DNA of 64,000 bases from NCBI GenBank assembly GCA_039586035.1, contig JBDHLD010000001.1, positions 124,001-188,000 of the forward strand, written 5' to 3'. Position 1 is the first letter of the stretch. Every line of letters begins with the position of its first letter. This DNA is from JBDHHQ01 sp039586035. GTDB lineage: Bacteria > Gemmatimonadota > Gemmatimonadetes > Longimicrobiales > Gaopeijiaceae. Of this stretch, positions 48,670 to 57,101 are shown one piece after another. A program made the position numbers and the translations under genes. The notes beneath the pieces are model-generated. The model was not told the DNA's origin. It was given only the letters and a program-made list of their open reading frames with translations, and ran no database searches.

Positions 48670-50352
48670 GTGACCGGTCAGCCCTCGTCCTCTCCGGACG
48701 GGGCGGGCCCCGTCCCGATGACGACGCCTGCCAGCGCTTCTCCCGACGGGGGGGGCTGGCGGGCGTTCGTCGTCTTGGGCGTGTTGCTTCTGGCCGTGGG
48801 TCTGTACACCTGGGAGCCCCTGCCCGTCGGCGTTTGGCACGACGACGGCGTGTACGTGCTCCTGGGTCGGACTCTGGCCGAGGGACAGGGGCTCCGATAC
48901 GGAGGCGTCGTAGGCGAGCCCCCCGCCACCAAGTTCCCCCCCCTCTATCCGGCGGTGCTGGCGGGGGTCTGGTGGTTGGCCCCGGGGTTCCCAGCCAATC
49001 TCAGGGTCATCGCCGGTCTGAACCTCCTCCTCCTCGCGTTGGCCGGGGGCCTCTTCGGCCGGTGGTGTCACCGAGCCCTGGCGTTGCCGGTGCCGTTGGC
49101 CGTGGCGATCGCCGCGACCGCATGGTCGTCCCTGGACCTGTGGCGGCTGGGGGCGATCCCACTTTCCGAGCCCCTCTTCCTCGTGGCCCTGTTCCTGTCC
49201 CTGCTCTGGGGCCACCGGGCGGAGCGGCCCGTCGCGAAGCCCGCGGCCGCCGTGCTTTTCCTGGTAGGCTTCGCTCTGGTCTTTCACGCTCGCACCATCG
49301 GCGTGGCGGTAGGCGCCGCCGCGGTCCTTTCGGCGGCGCTCGCCGGACGCTGGCGTCGTGCCGCGGGGTTGGGGGCAGGCGTTGTGGCGGTCATGGCGCC
49401 ATGGACGTTGTGGTCCAACGCAAGAACGGCGGAGATTCCGCCACCGTTGCAGGACATCCTGGGTTCCTACGGGGGGTGGCTCGGAGGCAGGCTTGCCGCC
49501 GACCCGTGGGCATTCCTTGGCACCCTGCCATCCCGCGCCTGGAACCTGCTGGACTGGTGCGCCGCCGTGTTGCTCCCGGATGCACCTCCGGGACTGCGGT
49601 GGACGGCGGGCACCCTGCTGCTCGTCCTGGCGGCGTTCGGGGTGCGGGAGCTGATCCGTCGCAGCCGGTTCGGTGGCCTGACGCTCCTGCTGATGTTGGG
49701 AGCGCTGTGGCTGTGGCCCTTTCTGGACCGGCGCCTGATGGGACCCGTGGTCCCGTGGCTCGTACTGGTGGTATTTCTGGGCGGGCTCCGCTCCGCCGAC
49801 TGGCTCGCGCGATACCGGTCGGCCGACGACGCGACTGGCTGGAATCCCCGGCTGCGCCGGATCCTTCCGCACTTGCCTCGGGTGGCGGTGGGGTTCTGGG
49901 CCGTGGCTTTCGCCGCCGTATCGGCGACAGGGCTGCTGCGTGGGCGTCATGAGGCCGGCTATCGCATCAGAGCCCGGGCCATGGCCGATGCCGTGGAGGC
50001 CGTGCGGCGGACCACCGACGAGTCCGCCGTGGTCGGGGCTCCGGAGCTGTGGGCCGGCATCCACCTCTACACGGCGAGACGGGTAGGGCCCAGCGCGCCC
50101 TTTCGCCCCGGCGGCGCTGGCGGACCCGCTTGGGGCTCGCCCGAAGACCAGTACCGCCTGTGGATAGCGGCCGATCTGGATCACGTGTTGGTGGAGCACG
50201 GCGGAAGGGTGCACGGCGAGGCCCTGGACCGGGTGGACGCGTTGTGCCCGGGGGGCGCCGTGGAGGTACGCGCCTCCTACGACGGGGGAGTGCTGGTGCG
50301 GCTCAACTGGGACGACCCCTGCCGCGCTCGGCTGCTCGGGGCGGGGGAATGA
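48670..50352 (+). CDS. GT-C-type membrane glycosyltransferase-like protein
   Basis: This 560-residue multi-span membrane protein resembles the protein encoded at 31887. The first large loop has VWHDDGVYVLLGRTLAEGQGL (the D-D pair at the GT-C catalytic position) and KFPPLYPAVLAGVWW, the same K-[FY]-P-P-x-Y-P-A pattern. About ten to twelve spans follow up to residue ~430; the C-terminal ~110 residues are soluble. It probably transfers a sugar from a polyprenyl-phosphate carrier on the periplasmic face. GTG 48670 opens the frame; ATG 48718 is an equally possible start, since the first 16 residues are polar. It is convergent with the yggX-like gene. Confidence 0.72.
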   Translation: MTGQPSSSPDGAGPVPMTTPASASPDGGGWRAFVVLGVLLLAVGLYTWEPLPVGVWHDDGVYVLLGRTLAEGQGLRYGGVVGEPPATKFPPLYPAVLAGVWWLAPGFPANLRVIAGLNLLLLALAGGLFGRWCHRALALPVPLAVAIAATAWSSLDLWRLGAIPLSEPLFLVALFLSLLWGHRAERPVAKPAAAVLFLVGFALVFHARTIGVAVGAAAVLSAALAGRWRRAAGLGAGVVAVMAPWTLWSNARTAEIPPPLQDILGSYGGWLGGRLAADPWAFLGTLPSRAWNLLDWCAAVLLPDAPPGLRWTAGTLLLVLAAFGVRELIRRSRFGGLTLLLMLGALWLWPFLDRRLMGPVVPWLVLVVFLGGLRSADWLARYRSADDATGWNPRLRRILPHLPRVAVGFWAVAFAAVSATGLLRGRHEAGYRIRARAMADAVEAVRRTTDESAVVGAPELWAGIHLYTARRVGPSAPFRPGGAGGPAWGSPEDQYRLWIAADLDHVLVEHGGRVHGEALDRVDALCPGGAVEVRASYDGGVLVRLNWDDPCRARLLGAGE

Positions 50353-50392
50353 AGGGCGAACGGGAGCTCCCAGGGCGGGGTTTCGGGGTGCT

Positions 50393-50671
50393 CTACCAGT
50401 CCACGCTTCCTTTCTGACCCGTGTCCACGCGCTCCACCCGGCCCTCGCCCAGGAGCACGGCGCGAACCTGCTCGTACAGGAACTCGCGAGCCTTGGCGTC
50501 CCTCGGGTCCAGACCGTAGTGGTTGATGAGCAACGTCTGGTGGTCCAGCCAGTCCTGCCAACAGCCCTGGCAGATGCTCGCTACGAGCCGTTCTCCCAAC
50601 TCGCTGCGGAAGGGTGCCCGCGACATGGGGGCGGCGTCCTTTTCACAGCGGCGACACCGGATCGTTTCCAC
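50393..50671 (-). CDS. Fe(2+)-trafficking protein-like (YggX) with two CxxC pairs
   Basis: This 92-residue protein matches the YggX family over its central part: SELGERLVASICQGCWQDWL and HQTLLINHYGLDPRDAKARE, then a C-terminal LYEQVRAVLLGEG. YggX protects iron-sulfur clusters and helps resist oxidative stress in enterobacteria. Here the N-terminus is IRCRRCEKDAAP and a second pair sits in ICQGCW, so four cysteines (about residues 6, 9, 34 and 37) could bind zinc, iron or a cluster; E. coli YggX has only a single N-terminal cysteine. GTG 50671 is preceded on the reverse strand by GAGGT 6 nt away. It is divergent from the DksA-like gene. Confidence 0.82.
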   Translation of the reverse strand: METIRCRRCEKDAAPMSRAPFRSELGERLVASICQGCWQDWLDHQTLLINHYGLDPRDAKAREFLYEQVRAVLLGEGRVERVDTGQKGSVDW

Positions 50672-50948
50672 GCTTTACCTCAGAGGTTGCGGACCCTGGA
50701 TGATGCGCCTCGGGCGACGGCATCAGCCTACCCGGAGCCCTCTCGCGAGGTCCCCCGGAGCGGAGGCCGGCCAAGCGAACACGGCTCGTAACCGACTTCC
50801 CGAAGCGCCGCGTCGAGACGTCGGTCCGGACGCTGTTCCGTCGATCCTTCCTACCCTCCCGGGTGCGGTAGACGCTTCCTCCGGATTGATTTAGCTTTTG
50901 ATTCTGCCGGAAAACTGGCTGGACGCGCACCCCGATAGAGAAACAACA

Positions 50949-51332
50949 ATGGTCCTGACGAAGAAACAGCTGGCTCATATCGAGAAGAGGCTCCTCGACG
51001 AGCGCTCCCGCGCCCTCCGGTCCCTGGGGTTGTTCGACCAGATGGCCAAGGCCGATCGCGAGTCCGGTGACTCGGACCTGTCGGCGTACACGGATCACAT
51101 GGCCGACCAGGGTACGGAGGCCATGGAGCGAGAGAAGGCGGCGCTCTTCGCGACTAAAGAGGGGCGCTATCTCTACCGGCTGGAAGAGGCGCTGCGCCGT
51201 CTCTACAACAGCCCGGAGACCTTCGGCTCCTGCCACACCTGCGGGGAGCCCGTGGGCTTCGAGCGGTTGGACGCTCTGCCCCACGCGCGCTATTGCATCG
51301 ACTGCAAGCTGAAGGAAGAGGAAGCCGCCTGA
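50949..51332 (+). CDS. DksA/TraR family C4 zinc-finger protein
   Basis: This 127-residue protein is of the DksA/TraR/DnaK-suppressor family. An N-terminal coiled-coil hairpin (LTKKQLAHIEKRLLDERSRA to EREKAALFATKEGRYLYRLE) is followed by a C4 zinc finger with pairs SCHTCGEPV and YCIDCKLK (~98-118). DksA proteins enter the RNA polymerase secondary channel and, with ppGpp, adjust transcription to nutrient state; the coil tip usually carries D-x-x-D-x-A, and here DSDLSAYTDHMADQ is similar though not identical. ATG 50949 is chosen; TTG 50898 in frame would add 17 residues. TAGCTTT (50892-50898) lies 51 bp upstream of the ATG. A strong hairpin follows the gene. Confidence 0.88.
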   Translation: MVLTKKQLAHIEKRLLDERSRALRSLGLFDQMAKADRESGDSDLSAYTDHMADQGTEAMEREKAALFATKEGRYLYRLEEALRRLYNSPETFGSCHTCGEPVGFERLDALPHARYCIDCKLKEEEAA

Positions 51333-51358
51333 CACCGGCTCCCTGTGCCGGAAGAAAC

Positions 51359-51395
51359 GTAGAGGGGCCCGGCGCCATGCGCCGGGCCCCTCTAC
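51359..51395. terminator. Perfect 17-bp hairpin terminator between dksA-like and rnd genes
   Basis: GTAGAGGGGCCCGGCGC (51359-51375) is fully complementary to GCGCCGGGCCCCTCTAC (51379-51395), with a CAT loop. It begins 27 bases after the dksA-like stop and ends 53 bases from the convergent rnd stop. Being perfectly symmetrical and without a T run, it should function as a bidirectional, U-less terminator. The strongest hairpin I found in the window. Confidence 0.8.
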
Positions 51396-51447
51396 CGTAG
51401 GAGGCGGCCCCCACGCTCGAGAAGCGGAGGGCGGCTCGGCCGTACCG

Positions 51448-52662
51448 CTATCGGACGCCACCCCCGTCCGGCAACGCCGTCAGCAGCGCGTCAGCCACCG
51501 CGTCGATCTGCCACCCTTTGACGCCGGGAACCTCCCTCAACGCCCGGACCGTACGCGGCTGCCGGCGGGCGATCTCCAGCAGAGTGGCGTTGGACATGAG
51601 CGTGCCGCGCGCCAACCCCAGCTCCTGGGCGCGCCGGTTTCGCACCTCTTTCAAGGCCGCGGCGGCCTCCTCGACCTCAGGAGGCGGCCGGCCCGGTCCG
51701 GTGCGGCGCGCGGCGGGGTATCCCTGCAGCTCCTTTTCCGGGATGCCCTCGACGGCATGGAGCCGGTCGAGGAGAGCCGGTCCCGCGGACCGGACCGCGC
51801 CCCGTGAAATACCCTTGATCCGCTGCAAGCCGGCCAACGTCCGGGGACGCTCCCGAGCCACGTCCATCAGCGCCTGGTCGGCTGCGACCCGGAAAGGCGC
51901 TCGATCTCTACGTCGCGCCACGTCGTCCCGCCATTCCACCGCCACTCGCAGCGCCGTGAGATCTCTCGCTCCGAGCTTGCGGGCCTCGCGAAACCGGGTG
52001 ACCGGATCGGTGGGCTCTTCCTCCTCCCAACGGATGGCCTCCAGCAGCCGGAATTCCTCGCGGGCCCAGTCGAGACGGCCGACGGCCAACAGCTCGGCGT
52101 GCAGAATGGCCGCCAAGCGGCCGAGGTGCGCTGTATCCGCCGTGGCGTACTCGATCATGTCCGGCGGCAGAGGGCGCTGGGCCCAATCCGCCCGCTGGTG
52201 CTTCTTGGACAGCGCGATGCCGAGGTGCTTGTCGAGTAGCGCCGATAGCCCCAGTCCCGGCTCCCCAAGCAGGGACGCCGCGACCTGCGTGTCGAACAGC
52301 CCGGCAACGGACAGGCCCAGGTCTCGGTCCAACAGCCTGAGGTCGTAGTCTGCGCCGTGCATGATCACGGTCACCTCGGGGTCCACCAGGACGCTCCGCA
52401 ACGTGTCGGCGAGGTCGAAGGCCAGGGGATCCAGCACGAAGTCGACGTCGTCGACCGAGATCTGGACCAGGCAGAGGCGATCGGTGTACCGGTGGAACCC
52501 CGCCGCTTCGCAGTCCAACGCGAGGCTCTGGGCACGGTCGAGCGCGGCCCTGAGCGGCGCGGCGCTCGACGGGTCCTGGATCACGGGGGTTGACACGAGG
52601 ATAGGCGTGGGTGGCGGGAAGCTGGACGTTGCCGAGGCGGGTCGTCGGGCGGTCGAGAGCAT
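51448..52662 (-). CDS. rnd: Ribonuclease D
   Basis: This 404-residue 3'-5' exoribonuclease acts in tRNA 3'-end maturation. The DEDDy nuclease domain shows LALDCEAAGFHRY (Asp50, Glu52), IMHGADYDLRLL (Asp107 region), DTQVAASLLG and YATADTAHL with the motif III tyrosine and aspartate. HRDC-type helical domains follow: AVEWRDDVARRRDRAPFRVA (~225-300) and RAQELGLARGTLMSN with LREVPGVKGWQID (~330-395). The start ATG 52662 is supported by GAGGGG upstream on the reverse strand; the frame runs on to 52797 but without recognisable protein. It is divergent from pyruvate kinase. Confidence 0.92.
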   Translation of the reverse strand: MLSTARRPASATSSFPPPTPILVSTPVIQDPSSAAPLRAALDRAQSLALDCEAAGFHRYTDRLCLVQISVDDVDFVLDPLAFDLADTLRSVLVDPEVTVIMHGADYDLRLLDRDLGLSVAGLFDTQVAASLLGEPGLGLSALLDKHLGIALSKKHQRADWAQRPLPPDMIEYATADTAHLGRLAAILHAELLAVGRLDWAREEFRLLEAIRWEEEEPTDPVTRFREARKLGARDLTALRVAVEWRDDVARRRDRAPFRVAADQALMDVARERPRTLAGLQRIKGISRGAVRSAGPALLDRLHAVEGIPEKELQGYPAARRTGPGRPPPEVEEAAAALKEVRNRRAQELGLARGTLMSNATLLEIARRQPRTVRALREVPGVKGWQIDAVADALLTALPDGGGVR

Positions 52663-52817
52663 ACTACTCGCCCCTCTGCAGGTGGGTTCCGCCGCTCTGA
52701 GCCCCCGTCTGCCGCTTGCTTGCCGTCGCCTGGTCGCGGCGACAGGTTTCTGAGCTTTCGGCGCTGCGGTCGCCCGGTCCTCTTCCCTGAATCCCACACG
52801 CCGCTCGGACCGGATCG

Positions 52818-54236
52818 ATGCTGAGAACCAAGGTCATATGCACGCTGGGGCCCGCGAGCTCCACGCCCGAAGTCGTTCAGGAAATGGTCAGCTCGGGCAT
52901 GGACGTGGCGCGGATCAACATGTCTCACGGAGACCACGGGACCCACGGTCGGCTCATCGAGTTGGTCCGTGAGGCGGCAGACCGCGTGGGCCGTCCCGTC
53001 GCGCTCCTGGCGGATCTGCAGGGACCCAAGATCCGGGTGGGGCAGCTACCCGCTCCGGTGGAGCTGGTCGTGGGCGAGACGGTGACCATGGCCCGCGAGG
53101 GCGCGGGGGATCCGGACGCGATCCCCGTCTCGTACGACGAGTTCGCCCAGGACGTGGGCCCGCGTCAGGCGGTCCTCCTCGACGACGGCCTGCTTTGGCT
53201 TCGCGTGAAGGAGGTCGACGGCGAGAACGTCCGGCTGGAGGTTGTGCGCGGCGGGACGCTCAACAGCCGGAAGGGCATCAATCTCCCCGAGGTCGACGTC
53301 CGGGCTCCCTCGACGACCGAGAAGGACCTGACGGACTTGGAGTTCGTCCTGGATCAGGGTGTGGACTACGTGGGGCTCTCGTTCGTCCGCCACGAGTCGG
53401 ACATCCAGCAGCTCCGCCGCCGCGTCGGGAAGCGTGCCCTCATCGTGGCCAAGATCGAGTTGGCGCGGGCCCTCGATCGCGTCGAGTCGATCATCGACGG
53501 GGCCGACGTCGTGATGGTGGCCAGAGGCGACCTGGGCGTCGACCTACCCTTCGAGCAGGTCCCGTTGGTGCAGAAGCGAGTCATCCAGCTCGCCAACTTC
53601 TCCGGGCGGCCCGTGATCACGGCCACGCAGATGGTTGAATCCATGATCGAATACCCCCGGCCGACGCGGGCCGAGGCATCGGACGTGGCGAACGCCATCC
53701 TCGATGGCACCGATGCCGTCATGCTCTCGGGCGAGTCGGCGGTGGGGCGCTATCCGCTCCAGGCCTTGAACGCCCTGGTCCGGATCATCGGTGAGATCGA
53801 GCGGAGCGGGGTCCTGGAGCGAGGGCCGCGCTACCTCGTTGATCCGGGAGAAATGAACCGCACGGGCGCCAGTGCTCGAGAGCACGCCGTCGCCTCGGCC
53901 AGCGTGGAGTCGGCGCACCAGCTGGAGGCGCCTGCCATCATCGTCATCACGCGGTCGGGCTTCACGGCGCGTCTCGTCGCCAGCTATCGCCCGCCCGTCC
54001 CCATCTTCGCGGTGTGCACCGACGAGACCGCAGTGCGGCAGCTGAGCGCCGTGTGGGGCGTGAAGGCCTTGCTGGCGGGCAGCGATGAAGTCAGCTACGA
54101 GTCGATGACCGAGTTCGGGAAGAGCGCCGTGGTGGACGCCGGCATCGGGGAACCCGGCGAGTCCGTCGTGGTCACCGCCGGCTACCCGTTTCACGAGGCC
54201 CGCAGCACGAACACGATGCGCGTGGAGCAGCTGTGA
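52818..54236 (+). CDS. pyk: Pyruvate kinase
   Basis: The 472-residue glycolytic enzyme converts phosphoenolpyruvate and ADP to pyruvate and ATP. Landmarks: RTKVICTLGPAS (3-14), MDVARINMSHGDH (~28-40), LLADLQGPKIRVG (~63-75), the active-site segment LIVAKIELARALDRVESI with its lysine, VMVARGDLGVDLPFEQVP, GRPVITATQMVESMIEYPRPTR (split) and TDAVMLSGESAVGRYP. The KIE motif is followed by LARAL where many homologues have NxEG or KPxA, a mild variation. The C-terminal allosteric domain is present (ITRSGFTARLVASYRP). ATG 52818 has only a weak ribosome site. The phnP-like gene follows after 34 bp. Confidence 0.95.
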   Translation: MLRTKVICTLGPASSTPEVVQEMVSSGMDVARINMSHGDHGTHGRLIELVREAADRVGRPVALLADLQGPKIRVGQLPAPVELVVGETVTMAREGAGDPDAIPVSYDEFAQDVGPRQAVLLDDGLLWLRVKEVDGENVRLEVVRGGTLNSRKGINLPEVDVRAPSTTEKDLTDLEFVLDQGVDYVGLSFVRHESDIQQLRRRVGKRALIVAKIELARALDRVESIIDGADVVMVARGDLGVDLPFEQVPLVQKRVIQLANFSGRPVITATQMVESMIEYPRPTRAEASDVANAILDGTDAVMLSGESAVGRYPLQALNALVRIIGEIERSGVLERGPRYLVDPGEMNRTGASAREHAVASASVESAHQLEAPAIIVITRSGFTARLVASYRPPVPIFAVCTDETAVRQLSAVWGVKALLAGSDEVSYESMTEFGKSAVVDAGIGEPGESVVVTAGYPFHEARSTNTMRVEQL

Positions 54237-54270
54237 GCGTGGAGGGGCGCACAGCCGCGTCGAGCGTTTC

Positions 54271-55071
54271 TTGAAGCTGACGTTCCTGGGAACCGGCACC
54301 TCCTTCGGTGTTCCCGTCATCGGCTGCGACTGTCCCACGTGCAGCTCCGACGACCCGCGGGACCGACGCACGCGACACGCCGCGCTCTTGACGCTGAAGG
54401 CCGGCCGGCTCCTGGTGGACACGCCTCCCGAGCTTCGGATCCAGCTCCTGACGGCGGGCGTCGACCGGGTAGACGCCGTTTGGTTTACGCATACCCACGC
54501 CGACCACGTCCACGGGATCGACGACCTTCGGATCTTCAGCCTGAAGTCGCGCGCCACGCTCCCGATCCTGGTGGGTCCGGGTGTGGCGGCGGAGATGAGC
54601 GCTCGCTTTCCGTACATCTTCGATCCGGCCATATCCGTGCCGTCAGGGACCTCGAAGCCGGAGCTGCGCTTCGTGTCCTTCGATCCCGATGCGCCCGTCC
54701 GGATCCTGGGCCGGGAGATCGTGCCGCTGGAGTTACCCCACGGGCCGATGACGGTCTGGGGATTCCGGGTGGGCAGCCTCGGCTACGTGACCGACGCGAA
54801 GGAGTTACGGCCACGCGTATTGGACGCGCTACGAGGGGTTGACGTGCTGGTTCTCAACGCCCTCTGGTGGGGCAACCCCCACCCCACCCACTTCAACGTG
54901 GAGGAAGCCGTGGAGGCCGCCGGGCTCGTGGGCGCACGACGAACGTACCTGACCCACCTGACCCACCGCCTGCGCCATGCCGAGCTCCTCGAGGCGCTCC
55001 CTCCCGGGATCGAACCGGCGTACGACGGGCTCACGGTGGACCTCGGCGTATCCTCCGAAACCGCTTCATGA
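54271..55071 (+). CDS. MBL-fold metallohydrolase, PhnP-like
   Basis: This 266-residue metallo-beta-lactamase-fold hydrolase has FLGTGTSFGVPVIGCDCPTC at the start; the CDCPTC segment matches the extra zinc site of PhnP, the phosphoribosyl cyclic phosphodiesterase. The core metal motif is FTHTHADHVHGIDDLR (~72-87); further ligands sit in LPHGPMTVWGF, YVTDAKEL and YLTHLTHRLRHAE. It likely hydrolyses a cyclic phosphodiester; no phn genes accompany it, so a general nucleotide phosphodiesterase role is equally likely. TTG 54271 starts the homology; no strong ribosome site. It sits between pyk and pgi on the same strand. Confidence 0.87.
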   Translation: MKLTFLGTGTSFGVPVIGCDCPTCSSDDPRDRRTRHAALLTLKAGRLLVDTPPELRIQLLTAGVDRVDAVWFTHTHADHVHGIDDLRIFSLKSRATLPILVGPGVAAEMSARFPYIFDPAISVPSGTSKPELRFVSFDPDAPVRILGREIVPLELPHGPMTVWGFRVGSLGYVTDAKELRPRVLDALRGVDVLVLNALWWGNPHPTHFNVEEAVEAAGLVGARRTYLTHLTHRLRHAELLEALPPGIEPAYDGLTVDLGVSSETAS

Positions 55072-55099
55072 CCCCACACCAGACGTGAGGACCCCTGCC

Positions 55100-56497
55100 A
55101 TGCCGCCCCTCGTGATCGACGTCAACAACGTCCTCGAAACCGCCATCGGCGAGCGAGGCATCGGGCCCGAGCGGTTGCACGGCGACCTTGCCCAACGCTT
55201 CCGGGAGGCACACGAGAAGGTGGCCGCCCGGCACGAGGCCGGCGACATGGGTTTCCTGGACCTCCCCAACGCGGAGGAGACGGCGTCTCGCGTGCAGGAG
55301 GTCGCCGACTCGTTCGGGCAGTGGTTCGAGAACCTGGTGATCCTCGGGATCGGAGGCTCCGCCCTGGGCGCCCGATTCGTCCGGGATGCCCTACTCGGTC
55401 CCCTGTGGAACCAGTTGAGCGCGGAGGGGCGTGAGCACTTCCCTCGCCTCTACGTCCTGGACAACGCGGACCCCTCGTCCGTGAAAGACCTGCTGTCGTT
55501 TCTGGACGTCCGGCGCACGCTCTTCAACGTGGTGAGCAAGTCGGGCTCCACGGCAGAGACCATGGCCCAGTACCTCGTCGTCAGGGACCGCCTCGAGCAG
55601 GCCGTGGGCCCCGAGCACGTGGCGGGTCATTTCCTGTTTACCACGAGCCCGACCCGGGGCAGTCTCCGTGCCACGGCCGAGGCCGAGGGCGTCCCGACGC
55701 TGGCGGTCCCCGAAAACGTAGGAGGGCGGTTCTCGGTGCTCTCTTCCGTGGGGCTGCTACCGGCGGCCGCGACGGGGGTCGACACGAGAGCGCTGCTCGC
55801 GGGAGCCGGCTCCATGGCGCAACGCTGCGAGAGCCCCGAGCTCTTGGAGAACCCCGCCGGTCTCCTGGCCACGGCCCTCCACACGGCCCACACCGAATCG
55901 GGTGCCGCCATCCACGTCCTCATGCCGTACGCAGACCGTCTGCGGTCCCTCTCCCAATGGTTCCAGCAGCTGTGGGCCGAGTCGCTGGGGAAGGCGGTAA
56001 CGACCGACGGCCGCACCGTGCACTCGGGTCCCACGCCCCTTCCCGCGGTGGGCGCCACGGATCAGCACGCCCAGGTGCAGCTCTTCATGGAGGGCCCGTT
56101 CGACAAGGTGATCGTGTTCCTCGCCGTCCACGATATGGGCGATCCGGTGGCCATTCCCTCAGGATCCACCACGGACGCCGGCCTGAGCTACCTGGGGGGG
56201 CACAGCATCGGCGCGCTGCTGGACGCCGAGCGCAGGGCCACCACCGAGGCGCTCCGCCGCCGTGGGCGGCCCAGCATGACCATCGAGATCGACCGGATCG
56301 ACGCCGACCGGCTGGGCAGGTTGATCATGCTGTTCGAGCTGGCCACCGTCTACGCGGCGGCGCTGTACGACGTGGACGCGCTCGATCAACCGGGGGTGGA
56401 GCTTGGCAAGGAGCTCACCTACGGCCTCCTGGGGCGGGACGGCTTCGAGGCCATCCGCCTGGGAGAGGGCGATCCCCGCTGGCGCGTCACCGGCTGA
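55100..56497 (+). CDS. pgi: Glucose-6-phosphate isomerase
   Basis: This 465-residue phosphoglucose isomerase interconverts glucose 6-phosphate and fructose 6-phosphate. Two SIS domains are seen: LVILGIGGSALGARFVRDAL (~81-100) and LFNVVSKSGSTAETMAQYLV (~140-159), then VGGRFSVLSSVGLLPAA, WFQQLWAESLGKA, GATDQHAQVQLFMEGP, and a C-terminal YDVDALDQPGVELGKELTYG with the catalytic lysine in ELGKEL. It is the shorter bacterial/archaeal-type isomerase rather than the ~550-residue form. ATG 55100 follows GAGG (55087-55090) by 9 nt. With pyk and the PhnP-like gene it forms a probable glycolytic transcription unit. Confidence 0.95.
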   Translation: MPPLVIDVNNVLETAIGERGIGPERLHGDLAQRFREAHEKVAARHEAGDMGFLDLPNAEETASRVQEVADSFGQWFENLVILGIGGSALGARFVRDALLGPLWNQLSAEGREHFPRLYVLDNADPSSVKDLLSFLDVRRTLFNVVSKSGSTAETMAQYLVVRDRLEQAVGPEHVAGHFLFTTSPTRGSLRATAEAEGVPTLAVPENVGGRFSVLSSVGLLPAAATGVDTRALLAGAGSMAQRCESPELLENPAGLLATALHTAHTESGAAIHVLMPYADRLRSLSQWFQQLWAESLGKAVTTDGRTVHSGPTPLPAVGATDQHAQVQLFMEGPFDKVIVFLAVHDMGDPVAIPSGSTTDAGLSYLGGHSIGALLDAERRATTEALRRRGRPSMTIEIDRIDADRLGRLIMLFELATVYAAALYDVDALDQPGVELGKELTYGLLGRDGFEAIRLGEGDPRWRVTG

Positions 56498-56681
56498 GCG
56501 TGCGAAGGAGCAGGCAGAGCCGCAGTCGCACGCAGGGTCTGAACATCCCCGCCTCGCTGCGAAACCATGACCGGATCGGCGCGCCGAGGGTGACCGCAGC
56601 TTGTACCCGTTTCGGTGCGCGGATAACTTCCAATCGTCCCCGTGCACGCGGGGAGAATCGGGTGACTCGAGGAGGCTCAAG

Positions 56682-57101
56682 ATGCGTGACGACGGCGATC
56701 AGCCCTACATCGTGATCGAGCGGGATAGCGGGGGAGCGTTCGGGACCTTCGTGCTCGGGGCGCTCGTGGGCGCCGGCTTGGCTCTTCTCCTGGCGCCCCA
56801 GTCCGGCGCCGAGACGCAGGAGGAGATCAAGGATCGAGCGCTACGCCTGAAAAGCGCGGCGGAGGACCGGGTGCGCGAGGCCCAGCGCACGCTCGAGGAC
56901 CGGCTCGAGCAGGCCCGCACCGGAGTCCAGGGTCGGGTGGAGTCGGTGAAGGACGCCGTAGAGGCCGGCCGGCGCGCCGCCCTCGAGGCGCGGGACGAGC
57001 TGGAGGTCAAGCTGGAACGCTCCAAAGCCGCCTACCGAGCGGGCATCGCGGCGGCCCGTGAGTCGGCTGACGACGAGGAGGCCGAGGCCGAGGACGCCTA
57101 G
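56682..57101 (+). CDS. YtxH-domain protein
   Basis: This 139-residue protein has one N-terminal membrane segment (GAFGTFVLGALVGAGLALLLAP, ~16-37) with the Gly-rich GALVGAGLALLLAPQSGAET pattern of YtxH proteins, followed by a long charged amphipathic region (~40-125) predicted to be coiled coil, and an acidic tail. YtxH proteins are small stress-associated membrane proteins of unknown mechanism. ATG 56682 has GGAGG (56671-56675) 6 nt upstream, so the longer frame from 56601 is rejected. A 6-bp hairpin, TCCCCG/CGGGGA (56637-56654), lies just upstream, and TTGTAC (56601) with TAACTT (56624) is a weak promoter candidate. Its TAG overlaps the next GTG by one base. Confidence 0.82.
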   Translation: MRDDGDQPYIVIERDSGGAFGTFVLGALVGAGLALLLAPQSGAETQEEIKDRALRLKSAAEDRVREAQRTLEDRLEQARTGVQGRVESVKDAVEAGRRAALEARDELEVKLERSKAAYRAGIAAARESADDEEAEAEDA

